Below are positions 25,619-35,417 of a stretch of 64,000 nt of DNA, piece by piece. How positions within the stretch are numbered: the stretch's first letter is position 1; each line of letters opens with the position of its first letter. The position numbers and the translations under genes were made by a program. This DNA is from an uncultured Saprospirales bacterium (GTDB lineage: Bacteria > Bacteroidota > Bacteroidia > Chitinophagales > Saprospiraceae): NCBI GenBank assembly GCA_937864265.1, contig CALMIR010000202.1:1-64000 (forward strand), written 5' to 3'. The notes under the pieces were generated by a model, which was given only the letters and a program-made list of their open reading frames with translations, had not been told where the DNA came from and did no database searches.

Positions 25619-26674
25619 ATGAAAAACATCAAAGGCCCAGCCATATTCCTGGCTCAGTTTATGGGCGATACCGCCCCTTTCAATGCATTGGATTCCATCT
25701 GCCAGTATATGGCCGATTTGGGTTATTTAGGTATCCAGATACCTACCTGGGACAGCCGCTTGATTGATTTGCAAAAAGCAGCCGAGAGCAAAACTTACTG
25801 CGACGAGCTAAAAGGAAAAATCGCGGCGCATGGCCTGGCCATCACCGAATTATCCACCCACCTGCAAGGCCAATTGGTAGCTGTACACCCTGCTTACGAC
25901 ATGATGTTCAACGCCTTTGCCCCCGCCGAAGTACACGGCAACCCCAACGCCCGCACCGAATGGGCGGTGCAGCAACTGCTTTGGGCCGCCAAAGCCAGCC
26001 AAAATCTGGGTCTGCCTTCCCATGTTACCTTTTCCGGGGCCTTGGCCTGGCCATTTATGTACCCTTGGCCGCAGCGCCCTGCGGGTTTGGTGGAAACCGC
26101 GTATAGCGAGTTGGGCAAAAGGTGGCTGCCCATCCTGAATGCTTTCGACGAAGCAGGCGTGGATGTGTGCTACGAACTGCATCCTGGCGAAGACCTACAC
26201 GACGGCATTTCTTTCGAGCGCTTTGTCGAAGAAGTGGGCGGCCACGCCCGCGCCTGCATCAATTACGATCCCAGCCATTTTGTACTTCAGTGCCTGGATT
26301 ACCTGGCCTTCATCGACCTATACCACGATCGCATTAAAGCCTTCCATGTGAAAGATGCCGAATTCAACCCCACTGGTAAGCAAGGCGTTTACGGCGGCTT
26401 TCAGTCCTGGATCGATCGCGCCGGGCGTTTCCGTTCCCTGGGCGATGGCGATGTAAACTTCATCGGCATATTCAGCAAGCTGGCTCAGTACGACTACGAA
26501 GGCTGGGCTGTACTGGAATGGGAGTGCTGCATCAAAAGCCCGGAACAGGGCGCTAGAGAAGGCGCGCCTTTCATCGCCGACCACCTCATCCAGGTAACGG
26601 AAAAAGCATTCGACGATTTTGCGGGAAGCGGCGCCGATGAAGCAGCCAATCGCAAGATATTGGGCTTTGGGTAA
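25619..26674 (+). CDS. Xylose isomerase-like TIM-barrel sugar isomerase/epimerase
   Basis: Starting at 25619 (MKNIKGPAIFLAQFMGD) gives a 351-residue soluble protein; the ORF can be extended upstream through an AT-rich leader with no support. The sequence is a typical AP endonuclease family 2 barrel: TELSTHLQGQL, VCYELHPGEDLHDG (metal-binding Glu), NYDPSHFVLQ, AFHVKDAEF and WAVLEWECC. These strands supply the Glu/Asp/His metal site used by sugar isomerases and inosose dehydratases. The exact substrate is unknown. No inositol or sugar operon is adjacent. Confidence 0.88.
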   Translation: MKNIKGPAIFLAQFMGDTAPFNALDSICQYMADLGYLGIQIPTWDSRLIDLQKAAESKTYCDELKGKIAAHGLAITELSTHLQGQLVAVHPAYDMMFNAFAPAEVHGNPNARTEWAVQQLLWAAKASQNLGLPSHVTFSGALAWPFMYPWPQRPAGLVETAYSELGKRWLPILNAFDEAGVDVCYELHPGEDLHDGISFERFVEEVGGHARACINYDPSHFVLQCLDYLAFIDLYHDRIKAFHVKDAEFNPTGKQGVYGGFQSWIDRAGRFRSLGDGDVNFIGIFSKLAQYDYEGWAVLEWECCIKSPEQGAREGAPFIADHLIQVTEKAFDDFAGSGADEAANRKILGFG

Positions 26675-26985
26675 TAATTTTTGGTTTTCAGACAATTCTA
26701 GCGCTTTGAAACAATGCCTTGCTTAAACCAGGTTTTAAGATAAACAAACATGCTTTAAGTACGGCAGGCTTATTTCTTTCCGACCAAGTCGGACTCGCAA
26801 AAATGGTTAGAGAACGTAATTTTACATAATGAAATTCTAGAGGTTTTGTATAAGCGGACATATTACACGTATGCTCATCCAGAATGAAATTTTGAGTACA
26901 AGAAAACCTGCAAAAGATGAATATGGTAAAATTTTTACAAGCAGGCTCAAATTCATTAAGATTTAATGCTTGTAAGTCAAAAACA
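26675..26985. other. Intergenic region, nothing recognised
   Basis: The 311-base AT-rich gap before the glycosyltransferase gene contains no convincing terminator, promoter or repeat that I can see. A reading frame can be extended from 26917 into the gene, but it lacks a membrane-type start. Confidence 0.4.
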
Positions 26986-28449
26986 ATGTCCAAATCGAAT
27001 TTTGATAATAGAACCTTAGCATATATTTTTCTAATTGCTGTTTGGGTGCCCCCGCTGTTCCTGCACCTGGATTCGCATGCTTTGCAGATATACGATGAAG
27101 CGCGGCGGGGAGTGAATGCAATGGAAATGTACCTACACGGTTTTGGGCTGGTGAGCAGGTATGAAGGCCAAGCCGATATGTGGGGAACCAAGCCGCCGCT
27201 TTTGATATGGATACAAACCGGGTTGATGCACCTATTGGGAACGGGCGTACTGGCGCTGCGGCTTCCTTCGGCCTTAGCCGGCTTTTTTACGGCCTTGTGC
27301 CTGGTGCTTTTTTCCAAAAAAATCATCGGTAATTACCTTCTTGGGGTGATTGCCTCTATCCTATTTGTGACATCGCAGGGCGTACTTCAGCCCGCACACT
27401 CCCTGCGAACAGGCGATTTTGATGCCCTGCTCCTTTTTTTTATATTCAGCTATGTGTGCAGTTATTTTCTGTTTTTGCAAAGCAAAAGCAAAAAATGGCT
27501 CTACCTCAGCGCTTTGGGTATCTTTCTGGCCGTCATGACCAAAGGCGTAGCGGGGCTCTTGATGTTGCCGGGGCTTGCCTGTTATACTTTGTTGTCGAAA
27601 AACGGGAAGGCCGTCCTGCTATCTCGGCATTTTTATGTTAGCGCTTTGTGGTGCATAGGTGGGATCATCCTTTTTTACTGGCTGCGCGAACAATACAATC
27701 CGGGGTACCTAAAGGCTGTTTGGGAAAACGAACTGGGCGGCCGATTTACGCAAACGCTGGAAGGCAATAAAGGTGATTTTGGCTTTTACTGGAGTTGGTT
27801 ATTGGGGAGTCGCTTTGGCATTTACTTTGTTTTGGCAATTGTAGGGATACTGCATGGGGCTATGCGTTTATTCAAAAAAACGGAAACCGAAGGCATCGGA
27901 CTGGCGATCCATCACTACTTCTCGATCAACGCCCTCTTGTATCTATTGGTTATTTCCTGCTCTGCCACCAAGTTGCCCTGGTACGATCTACCCGTTTATC
28001 CGATGCTGGCCTGGCTGGCCGCTTCTGGCTTATTGCGCTTGAGCCGCCTATTGCCCCAAGAGAAATGGGGGCTTCCCGCTGGGAGCAGAACGGTACTTGT
28101 CGTCTTATTTTTGGCCGGGGTTTATGTACAGGCACTTGTTTATTGCTTCAAGCCCATCGCGTCCAAATTCAGCGGCGTCGAAGCTTATGGGTATTATATT
28201 CCCGAAGTCGCGAGGGAGCACCAGGTTTTCAATATCAGCGCGTTGTATTACCGACCAGATGCCCGCTTTTACTCCATGCATTACAACAGTCGAGGCTATG
28301 AGGTTTGGCCGATTGATCCCAATTCGACCCTCTCCGTTGGTACGAAAGTGCTTATTTGCACCGATTACGAAAAGCAAAAAATAGCAGTAAAGCATACCTG
28401 GGCGGTCTTAGATCAAAAGGGCGATTGCTTATTGGTGGAAATTAAATAA
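26986..28449 (+). CDS. GT-C glycosyltransferase, ArnT/PMT family
   Basis: I choose 26986 (MSKSNFDNRTLAYIFLIAV), which places the first membrane helix close to the start; an ATG 23 codons earlier adds only a polar leader. The 487-residue protein has about ten membrane helices. The first extracytoplasmic loop carries YDEARRGVNAMEMY, the Asp-Glu catalytic position of GT39/ArnT-type enzymes that use polyprenyl-phosphate sugars, and WGTKPPLLIW follows. It probably glycosylates a lipid, polysaccharide or protein in the periplasm; the acceptor is not evident. The C-terminal 100 residues form a soluble domain. Confidence 0.87.
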   Translation: MSKSNFDNRTLAYIFLIAVWVPPLFLHLDSHALQIYDEARRGVNAMEMYLHGFGLVSRYEGQADMWGTKPPLLIWIQTGLMHLLGTGVLALRLPSALAGFFTALCLVLFSKKIIGNYLLGVIASILFVTSQGVLQPAHSLRTGDFDALLLFFIFSYVCSYFLFLQSKSKKWLYLSALGIFLAVMTKGVAGLLMLPGLACYTLLSKNGKAVLLSRHFYVSALWCIGGIILFYWLREQYNPGYLKAVWENELGGRFTQTLEGNKGDFGFYWSWLLGSRFGIYFVLAIVGILHGAMRLFKKTETEGIGLAIHHYFSINALLYLLVISCSATKLPWYDLPVYPMLAWLAASGLLRLSRLLPQEKWGLPAGSRTVLVVLFLAGVYVQALVYCFKPIASKFSGVEAYGYYIPEVAREHQVFNISALYYRPDARFYSMHYNSRGYEVWPIDPNSTLSVGTKVLICTDYEKQKIAVKHTWAVLDQKGDCLLVEIK

Positions 28450-28521
28450 CGACATGTCGCGCTATTATTCGATATTTGCCCTACCCCCAATCAAATGTGT
28501 GCTATCTTCATTAAAAACGCC

Positions 28522-28527
28522 GGAGGA
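28522..28527 (+). promoter_or_regulatory. Shine-Dalgarno-like ribosome binding site of the TonB receptor gene
   Basis: GGAGGA lies ten bases before the ATG at 28538. Strong Shine-Dalgarno sequences are uncommon in this window, and this one supports 28538 as the start over the ATG at 28454. Confidence 0.55.
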
Positions 28528-28537
28528 TAACTCCACC

Positions 28538-30904
28538 ATGACAAAATATATTTTTCCCGTGTTTACCTTTCGATTTTTGCTGCCCATTTTGATAGTTGGA
28601 AGTCTGGCTCTCTCCACGCTTACCGCCCAAACACCCGTACAAACCATTCGCGGCCGGGTATTGGATGCCGATACCCAGGAAGGGTTGGCGGGCTGCACCG
28701 TATATATCAATGCCATAGACCGGGGTACGTTCAGCGATTCGCTCGGCTATTTTCGATTAGAGACCATCCCGATAGGCCGCTATGAGGTTCAATTTAGTTA
28801 TCTCGGCTACGAAGTCCTCAATTTGGCGGAAGTTTTGGTGGAGTCGGGAAAAGAAAGTGTCCTACAAGTAGAATTGGTTCGCAACGCCACGCAATTAGAA
28901 ACCGTCGAAATCAGCAGCGGCAAAACGACGCCCATTGGGAGTCTGCCGATGCGGGTAAAATCCATCACAGTGGAAGCCACCCAGCGCTATCCGGCCACTT
29001 TTTACGATCCGGCGCGCTTGGCAACGGCGCTACCCGGCGTAGCAAATGCCGACGACCAAGCCAACGGGCTAGTCATTAGAGGCCTGCCGCCCAGCATGCT
29101 AAGCTGGTATTTGGAAGGGGTGGAAATACTAAACCCCAACCATACGGCCAATGCCGGCACTCGATCCGACCGGATTACGCCCAACAGTGGGGGCGTGAAT
29201 AGCCTCAGTAGCCAACTATTGGCCACCTCCTACTTGCACAACGGCGCTTTTTCTACCGAATATGGCAACGCCATTAGCGGGGTGATGGACATGCGTTTGC
29301 GTGCAGGCAATAACGAAAAAACAGAATACACGCTCCAGGCCGGCCTGATTGGCCTTGATGTGGCCGCAGAAGGCCCCATCAGCCGGAAAAAAGGTTCTTC
29401 TTTTCTGGTCAATTACCGCTATTCTACCGTGGGGCTGCTCACCTCGTTGGGGGTAGATTTTGGGGAGGAGACCATCAATTTTCAGGATATTTCAGCCAAT
29501 GTGGTTTTTCCAGGCAAAAGGAGCCGGCTTTCTTTATTTGTATTGGGAGGCAACAGCAAAAACGAATTTACGGGATCAGAAGATCCCAGCCTTTGGGAAA
29601 ACGCCAAGGACGCTTCCGAGGTTAATTTCTATTCCCGCTTGGGTGTAGCTGGCATGAATTATCAGCGGCAAGTGGGCACAGGTGGTCGTTTTGCCGTTAA
29701 GGCAGCCTATTCGATGGTGGACTATGAGCGTTACGAAAGGCAATACGACATACAAGCCGAAAGCAATGACAAAACCCAAATTGGGCTGTTTTCTACCCAG
29801 GTGTCGTATGCCCAATTGCTCGGTAAAAGCACCAAACTAACGGCGGGGTTGAACTACAATCAGTGGTCGCCCGAACATTTTTGGGATTATAGGGATGCCC
29901 TGGACTCTGCGGTTTCCAATATTAATTATGAGCTTTCGCTGCTGACGCCCTTTGTGGGCTTTAGGCAACAACTGGCTAAGGCTTGGTTGTTGCAGGGCGG
30001 GCTGAGAGCTGTTTTTTACGATAGTGTTTTTGAAGACACCTATTGGCTAGAACCTCGACTGGAACTAAGCTTTACCCCCTCCACACAAGACCATGTTTCT
30101 TTGGCTTACGGGCTAAGCGGGCAAATCCAGAATATCTATTACCACCAAGCATTGCCGCGCAACACGCCCCCTAACAAGGCCAATCAATTGGTACTGGGTT
30201 ACGAGCGCCAGTTCCCGTACCATACCAGCTTGAGCGTAGAGGTATTTTATTATTGGTTGTTTGATGTTGCTTCCTATTTAGACCTGAATCAGGGTATCCT
30301 ATCCGTTCTGAATGACCTTCAGCCGGAGGCCATTCGAAGTTCACTTACACCTGATGTCTTCTTTTATAAATTTAATAATACCAGCCTGAGCGAAATTAAA
30401 AACTACGGCCTGGACATCAGCTACAAACGATTGATGAACGACGGCTTTTTTTACACCCTCAATGCGAGCATTTTTGATGTACAATACCGATTTGAGCAAA
30501 GTCTTAGCGCTCGATACGATGCCCGATTTGTAAGCAGTGCGGTTGCAGGCAAAGAATGGCTCAAAACCAAATCGGAAGACAAAACAACCGGTTGGGGCTT
30601 TAATCTGAGTGCCTACTACCGGGGCGGTTTTCGGGAACTAACTTTTATCGGTTTAACGGACAATCAACCTATTTACGAAACGCCTGTTTTTAATGAGGTT
30701 TTGCCCAATTTTTTCCGCCTGGACATGCGCCTTTACAGAAAATGGAACCGCAAGCAATACAATACCTCTTTAGCCCTGGATATTCAAAACCTGAGTAATT
30801 ATCAAAATGTCGCCTACACCTATTACGACCGCATCAAAGGCGAGGTTGTAGAGCGCTATCAATTGAGCCTGATTCCTATTTTAACTTATAGGGTTTCATT
30901 GTAG
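28538..30904 (+). CDS. TonB-dependent outer-membrane receptor
   Basis: The 788-residue protein starts with a signal peptide ending LTAQ. A carboxypeptidase-regulatory-like domain follows (IRGRVLDADTQEGLAGCTVY to YEVQFSYLGYE), the Bacteroidota N-terminal extension. The plug domain comes next (VANADDQANGLVIRGLPPS), then a beta barrel of about 22 strands ending in an aromatic-rich ILTYRVSL. Such receptors import siderophores, cobalamin or oligosaccharides using TonB/ExbBD energy, or in Bacteroidota act with a SusD-like partner. No SusD homologue follows; instead three small envelope proteins do, which may be accessory. The substrate is unknown. Confidence 0.92.
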   Translation: MTKYIFPVFTFRFLLPILIVGSLALSTLTAQTPVQTIRGRVLDADTQEGLAGCTVYINAIDRGTFSDSLGYFRLETIPIGRYEVQFSYLGYEVLNLAEVLVESGKESVLQVELVRNATQLETVEISSGKTTPIGSLPMRVKSITVEATQRYPATFYDPARLATALPGVANADDQANGLVIRGLPPSMLSWYLEGVEILNPNHTANAGTRSDRITPNSGGVNSLSSQLLATSYLHNGAFSTEYGNAISGVMDMRLRAGNNEKTEYTLQAGLIGLDVAAEGPISRKKGSSFLVNYRYSTVGLLTSLGVDFGEETINFQDISANVVFPGKRSRLSLFVLGGNSKNEFTGSEDPSLWENAKDASEVNFYSRLGVAGMNYQRQVGTGGRFAVKAAYSMVDYERYERQYDIQAESNDKTQIGLFSTQVSYAQLLGKSTKLTAGLNYNQWSPEHFWDYRDALDSAVSNINYELSLLTPFVGFRQQLAKAWLLQGGLRAVFYDSVFEDTYWLEPRLELSFTPSTQDHVSLAYGLSGQIQNIYYHQALPRNTPPNKANQLVLGYERQFPYHTSLSVEVFYYWLFDVASYLDLNQGILSVLNDLQPEAIRSSLTPDVFFYKFNNTSLSEIKNYGLDISYKRLMNDGFFYTLNASIFDVQYRFEQSLSARYDARFVSSAVAGKEWLKTKSEDKTTGWGFNLSAYYRGGFRELTFIGLTDNQPIYETPVFNEVLPNFFRLDMRLYRKWNRKQYNTSLALDIQNLSNYQNVAYTYYDRIKGEVVERYQLSLIPILTYRVSL

Positions 30905-30993
30905 AGGCAGCAAAATAGAGCTTTCATACGATTATCATAATAGGATGACACTGTTTTGCAGTGCGCTACAACTTCCTGCTCAAAACCTTTCTT

Positions 30994-31527
30994 ATGAATA
31001 ATTGGCAAACCCTATCTATTCTGATGCTGCTCGTCTCAATCTTTTTGACTTGCGAACGCCCCCTAGCTGAAATTCCCGATGAAACAGTAGGGATGGCTCC
31101 CGTCTATTACGAAGGTGACTGGCAGACCATCCAGGTCTTGGGGGCACAACCCATCAGCAGATTGCATAAAATATACTACAAAGACGGCTACATCTTTGCC
31201 GGGGAGACCAGCAAGGGCATACATATCATCGACAACCAGGATCCGACCAATCCGCAGAAAATTAAATTCATTCAGATCATTGGCAATTCGGACATAGCTA
31301 TCAAGGGCTCATTGCTATACGCCAATAACCTGAATGATTTGGTGGTTTTAGACATCAGCGATTTGGAGCATATCTCGGTACGACATCGTTTGGAAAATGC
31401 CTTCCCGCAAGGCACATTAATTACACCGCCAAATTACAACGGATTTTTCGAATGCCCTGATCCCGCTATGGGACAGATACAAGGCTGGGTCGAACAAACG
31501 ATTCAAAAGCCCCAGTGCTGGCAGTAA
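30994..31527 (+). CDS. Probable lipoprotein with LVIVD-type beta-propeller repeat
   Basis: I start at 30994 (MNNWQTLSILMLLVSIFLTC); a GTG 11 codons upstream is the alternative. The lipobox is weak (FLTC). Two beta-propeller blade-like segments follow: GYIFAGETSKGIHIIDNQDP and LLYANNLNDLVVLDISD. The protein ends with QGWVEQTIQKPQCWQ. It looks complete rather than truncated, since I recall the same short C-terminal tail in related proteins. The neighbouring 31571 gene carries more propeller blades, so the two may form one surface complex with the TonB receptor upstream. The function is unknown. Confidence 0.68.
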   Translation: MNNWQTLSILMLLVSIFLTCERPLAEIPDETVGMAPVYYEGDWQTIQVLGAQPISRLHKIYYKDGYIFAGETSKGIHIIDNQDPTNPQKIKFIQIIGNSDIAIKGSLLYANNLNDLVVLDISDLEHISVRHRLENAFPQGTLITPPNYNGFFECPDPAMGQIQGWVEQTIQKPQCWQ

Positions 31528-31570
31528 TATTTACCCTTCTTTTTCACACCTTTTTAAAAAGAGAACAGTC

Positions 31571-32344
31571 ATGTCGAAATATAGCCTTTTCCTGATCACT
31601 TTGCTCACTTTTTTTGCAGTAGCTTGCGAAGAAAGTGCTGCTGATATTGCCTTGGCAACACCCGGTCAATCCTCTTCTACTGGCACAGGTGGTTCCTTGG
31701 CCAGATTTACCATCAAGGGTGATTTCCTTTACACGGTTGATGCCCAAAATTTAAATGTTTTCAACATCAGCAGCCCAGATGAAACTATTCCGGTTGCTAC
31801 CGTTCAAGCAGGCTTTGGGGTAGAAACCATTTACCCCTTAGAAAACTTTTTGTATTTGGGTACCCAAAACGGTATGTTGATCTTTCAGGTCGGAGCAGAC
31901 GGCATTCCCGCTCTCATTGGGAACTACAACCATATCACCAGTTGCGATCCGGTGGTATCAGACGGCCATTTTGCCTATGTGACGCTGCGGGTATCCGAAT
32001 GCCAAGAAGCCGCTTTTGGTGCCGCCAATACACTGGATGTACTCGATGTGAGCGATCCGACACAACCAAATCTTTTGTCTAGCTACCCAATGGATAGTCC
32101 ATACGGCTTGGGGTTGGATGAGAACATATTATTTGTCTGCGAAGGGGAGCGTGGCTTTAAAGTGATGGAGGTCAGTGATCCGCAAAACATCGTTTTGCTT
32201 CAGCAAATAACATCGGTCAATGCCATTGACGTGATCACACTCGACGGCCTGTTGCTGGTCATTGGCCCTGATGCTGTGGTGGAATATGACTATTCGGATA
32301 TCCATAACATTCAGAAGCTTTCAGAAATAGCCATCGGCGAATGA
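31571..32344 (+). CDS. Lipoprotein with LVIVD-like beta-propeller repeats
   Basis: The 257-residue protein has a lipoprotein signal (LITLLTFFAVAC). At least five propeller-type repeats follow, each with a strand, an aromatic or Gly turn and a Val-Phe-Asp-Ile-Ser-like segment (LNVFNISSPDETIPVA, LDVLDVSDPTQPNLL, FKVMEVSDPQNIVLL). The last repeat is short, so the propeller may be completed by another subunit. The stop codon overlaps the next start (ATGA), giving translational coupling. It is probably displayed on the outer membrane. No enzymatic residues are evident. Confidence 0.78.
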   Translation: MSKYSLFLITLLTFFAVACEESAADIALATPGQSSSTGTGGSLARFTIKGDFLYTVDAQNLNVFNISSPDETIPVATVQAGFGVETIYPLENFLYLGTQNGMLIFQVGADGIPALIGNYNHITSCDPVVSDGHFAYVTLRVSECQEAAFGAANTLDVLDVSDPTQPNLLSSYPMDSPYGLGLDENILFVCEGERGFKVMEVSDPQNIVLLQQITSVNAIDVITLDGLLLVIGPDAVVEYDYSDIHNIQKLSEIAIGE

Positions 32345-33012
32345 GGATTTCGTTGTTAGTCCTGATGATCTGTTTTTGCTGGCTGGAGATGGGTTTAAAA
32401 GCACAGGAAAATACGTGGCAGCTTCAACGAACGAATGTAAAAGCCAGTATGACGAATCGGTTTGACTTTATCCTACCTGTTGCTTCACTGGCTTTCGAGC
32501 ACCGTTTGTCCGAAAAATACAGCCTGAATTTGGAAATAGGATTGCCCGTTCACTCCATTTGGAACGAATATCCTATTTTTGACAAACTATCCGGATTTAG
32601 CATACGCACAGGGCATCGGTTTCACATTTTCCGAACGATAAAACAAAAGAGCCAGAGCTTTTTTGAAGTGATGGGCACTTATCAACATGCCGATGCGGTC
32701 ATTGCTGGTGATTTTCACTTATCCACTGCGGCTGGTGATTCTTATTTTCAACGGCTATATTATGATGCCACGCTCCATCTTTATCGGGGCTCGATGATGG
32801 TGGTTCTGCAACAGACAATTATCGATCCAGTATTTATTGAATTGGGGATAGGACTTAAGCTCACCTATCGGGCTTACCGCTTTGATTTTCCAGATGGTGC
32901 CGTTTTTGAAAGCAACGGCAGCACTCTTTGGAGTCCACTGGGCTTCAGCGAGCGAAATGAAGCCTTTTTTCCGGGCTATGGGCTGTATTTGAACTTGGGG
33001 TGTCGCTTGTAG
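32341..33012 (+). CDS. Outer-membrane protein of the TonB receptor cluster, function unknown
   Basis: The start ATG overlaps the upstream stop. The 223-residue protein has a short signal peptide (MRISLLVLMICFCWLEMGLKAQ) and a beta-strand pattern with alternating aromatic residues (RFDFILPVASLAFEHRLSEK, YSLNLEIGLPVHSIW). It ends GLYLNLGCRL, a plausible outer-membrane barrel end. It is the last gene of a four-gene run beginning with the TonB receptor and was probably fixed there by co-expression. Confidence 0.7.
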   Translation: MRISLLVLMICFCWLEMGLKAQENTWQLQRTNVKASMTNRFDFILPVASLAFEHRLSEKYSLNLEIGLPVHSIWNEYPIFDKLSGFSIRTGHRFHIFRTIKQKSQSFFEVMGTYQHADAVIAGDFHLSTAAGDSYFQRLYYDATLHLYRGSMMVVLQQTIIDPVFIELGIGLKLTYRAYRFDFPDGAVFESNGSTLWSPLGFSERNEAFFPGYGLYLNLGCRL

Positions 33013-33019
33013 GGAAAGG

Positions 33020-33250
<231 letters not shown>

Positions 33251-33333
33251 TCAAAGTTTGTTTTGCGACCAACCAAGTGGTATTTTTGAGCCAAAGCAAG
33301 TCAATCAAGTGGCACGGCAAAATAAATAACACA

Positions 33334-34386
33334 ATGTCATCAAAGCAGTTTGGAGGAAAGATTACCAAAAAATGGAAAGCGGCCTATGAGGTTTCTGAGC
33401 ATTGGAAAAATGGGAAGTTTCAAAATCTAATGGATACTACATTAGGGGTAAATTTCTGGAATATCCCAAAAATGCTGTATCGTCAACTTTGCGCCAGCAA
33501 AGCATCTTATCCGAAACAAAACTTGCCTATAAAATCGTTAGACTTAAATGCTTTTTTAAAAGAGGATACTGAACCCAAATTTGTATGGTATGGGCATTCA
33601 GTACTTTTAATGAGGCTACAAGGCAAATCCATTCTTATCGACCCTATGTTCGGCGATGACTGTTCGCCCATTGGCCCTAAAAGAACCAAACGCTTTTCTG
33701 CAAATTCTTTGGAATGTATTAATCATTTGCCCGAAATTGATTTGGTGTTAATTACACACGACCATTATGATCACTTGGATTACGATAGTATGCTAAAGCT
33801 GAAAAACAAGGTAAAAAATTATTTTGTGGCTTTGGGTGCAAAACGTCATTTGGTAAGTTGGGGAATTGAATCTGACAAGATTGCAGAGTTTGATTGGTGG
33901 GATGCTAAGATATTTGAAAATATACAAATCACTTTTACTCCTACACGCCATTTTTCGGGCAGAGGTTTATCATCAATGGCCAAATGTCTATGGGGTGGCT
34001 GGGCTTTAAAAACCGAAAACTTTAATGTATGGTTTAGTGGAGACAGTGGCTATGGGCCTCATTTCAAAGAAATTGGCAATGTATTAGGCCCTTTTGATAT
34101 TGGATTTATGGAATGTGGTCAATATTGCGAAGATTGGCCCGATATACATATGTTTCCAAATGAAAGCGTACAAGCTGCAACGGATGCAGGCGTCAAAAAT
34201 GCTGTACCTGTTCATTGGGGAGGGTTTAATTTATCTTATCAACACGATTGGTTTGAGCCACCTGAAGCGTTCATGAAATTTGCACAAAAAAAGAATCTTG
34301 ATGTTTTAACCCCGCAATTGGGTCAGGTATTTAGCATAAATTTACCAACCGAAGAATGGTGGAAAAACCTAGAATCTAACCTATGA
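33334..34386 (+). CDS. NAPE-PLD-like metallo-beta-lactamase-fold hydrolase
   Basis: I start at 33334 (MSSKQFGGKITKKWKAAYEV), skipping an in-frame ATG 19 codons upstream in the low-quality region next to the remnant. The 350-residue protein has THDHYDHLDYDS as the metal motif, VWYGHSVLLM at the substrate-binding strand, FTPTRHFSGRGL and WFSGDSGYGPHF as later ligands, and PVHWGGFNL near the end. This matches the UlaG/NAPE-PLD branch that cleaves phospholipid-type phosphodiesters. There is no signal peptide. Its stop overlaps the bestrophin start (ATGA), so the pair is coupled. The composition is AT-rich: 19 G+C in the 60 bases from 33421. Confidence 0.86.
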   Translation: MSSKQFGGKITKKWKAAYEVSEHWKNGKFQNLMDTTLGVNFWNIPKMLYRQLCASKASYPKQNLPIKSLDLNAFLKEDTEPKFVWYGHSVLLMRLQGKSILIDPMFGDDCSPIGPKRTKRFSANSLECINHLPEIDLVLITHDHYDHLDYDSMLKLKNKVKNYFVALGAKRHLVSWGIESDKIAEFDWWDAKIFENIQITFTPTRHFSGRGLSSMAKCLWGGWALKTENFNVWFSGDSGYGPHFKEIGNVLGPFDIGFMECGQYCEDWPDIHMFPNESVQAATDAGVKNAVPVHWGGFNLSYQHDWFEPPEAFMKFAQKKNLDVLTPQLGQVFSINLPTEEWWKNLESNL

Positions 34387-35417
34387 TTGTTTCAAAAAGT
34401 ATAAGTTTTGGCAGTTTAATTAAATGGACAGGACACCATATTGTATGGTTGTTAGCCTTATCGGGTACTATAACTGCTCTGTATCATTTTAACGTCATTG
34501 CTTTCAGTATCCCTTGGCTACCTGTTTCGGTCATTGGTACAGCCGTAGCATTTTATGTAGGGTTTAAAAACAACCAAGCCTACGATAGAATGTGGGAAGC
34601 GCGCAAAATTTGGGGCGGAATAGTCAACGATAGCCGAACATGGGGCATGATGGTAGATGGTTATGTGACCAACCAATTTCGGGCGAACAAGGCCAGTGAA
34701 CGTGAAATCCAACAAGTTAAAAAACGCTTGATTTATCGACATATCGCATGGTTGTATGCACACAGGAGTCAGTTGTTGGTAGCTACGCCGTGGGAGCACA
34801 TCAGCCAGGGCGGACACACTGCGAGGACCGCAAAATATTACCAAGAAAAATTTGGGGTCGGTTTATTAGACGATGAGATTACCAGGGCAGAACTAAAGTC
34901 ATTCCTACCAGAAAATGAATACGATCGGTTAGTTGGCCATGTAAATACAGCTGCCCAAATCATCAACGAGCAATCCAGAGATTTAACCCTGCTAAGAGCG
35001 CAAGACCTGCTTGATGACTTTCGCCAAACACAAATGGTGGATGTACTCAGGAGTTTTTATGAACTGCAAGGCAAGAATGAACGAATCAAGAAATTTCCTC
35101 TGCCTCGGCAGTATGCCAACATGAGCCGATATTTTGTGGGCATATTCATCATGCTTTTACCTTTTAGTATGATACCCGAACTAGTGAAACTAGGAGATTG
35201 GGGCTTATGGCTTGCCATACTAATTACGGCATTGATAGGTTGGGTGTATGTCATGATGGAAGTAGTAGGCGACTATTCCGAAAATCCTTTTCAAGGAATG
35301 GCAAACGATATTCCCATGATGTCGCTATGCCGCGTAATAGAAATCGACTTGAGAGAAATGCTTGGAGAAACCAACTTGCCACCAAGTATAGAGGCTAAGA
35401 ATGGGGTGTTGATGTAA
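34383..35417 (+). CDS. Bestrophin family membrane protein
   Basis: The 344-residue protein has four membrane helices (HHIVWLLALSGTITALYHF, WLPVSVIGTAVAFYVGF, a pair near 255-295) and the conserved NNQAYDRMWEARKIWGGIVN and RTWG segments of bacterial bestrophins, which form pentameric ion channels. The C-terminal ENPFQGMANDIPM is also typical. The bacterial family conducts cations or anions depending on the member. It is coupled to the NAPE-PLD-like hydrolase upstream; a lipid-cleavage and ion-channel pairing is unusual. The gene is AT-richer than the surrounding genes, suggesting transfer. Confidence 0.9.
   Translation: MIVSKSISFGSLIKWTGHHIVWLLALSGTITALYHFNVIAFSIPWLPVSVIGTAVAFYVGFKNNQAYDRMWEARKIWGGIVNDSRTWGMMVDGYVTNQFRANKASEREIQQVKKRLIYRHIAWLYAHRSQLLVATPWEHISQGGHTARTAKYYQEKFGVGLLDDEITRAELKSFLPENEYDRLVGHVNTAAQIINEQSRDLTLLRAQDLLDDFRQTQMVDVLRSFYELQGKNERIKKFPLPRQYANMSRYFVGIFIMLLPFSMIPELVKLGDWGLWLAILITALIGWVYVMMEVVGDYSENPFQGMANDIPMMSLCRVIEIDLREMLGETNLPPSIEAKNGVLM

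Noticed and set aside
26688..27326. 212-residue minus-strand frame
   Set aside because: It is antisense to the GT-C glycosyltransferase gene, whose membrane helices and DEA motif are clear. The frame has no fold or signal of its own.
27795..28301. 168-residue plus-strand frame inside the glycosyltransferase gene
   Set aside because: Out-of-frame overlap with a recognisable protein; composition does not resemble a real protein.
30994..32344. One propeller gene split by a frameshift
   Set aside because: Each part has its own signal sequence and lipid-type Cys and the first ends in a complete-looking tail, so they are two genes.
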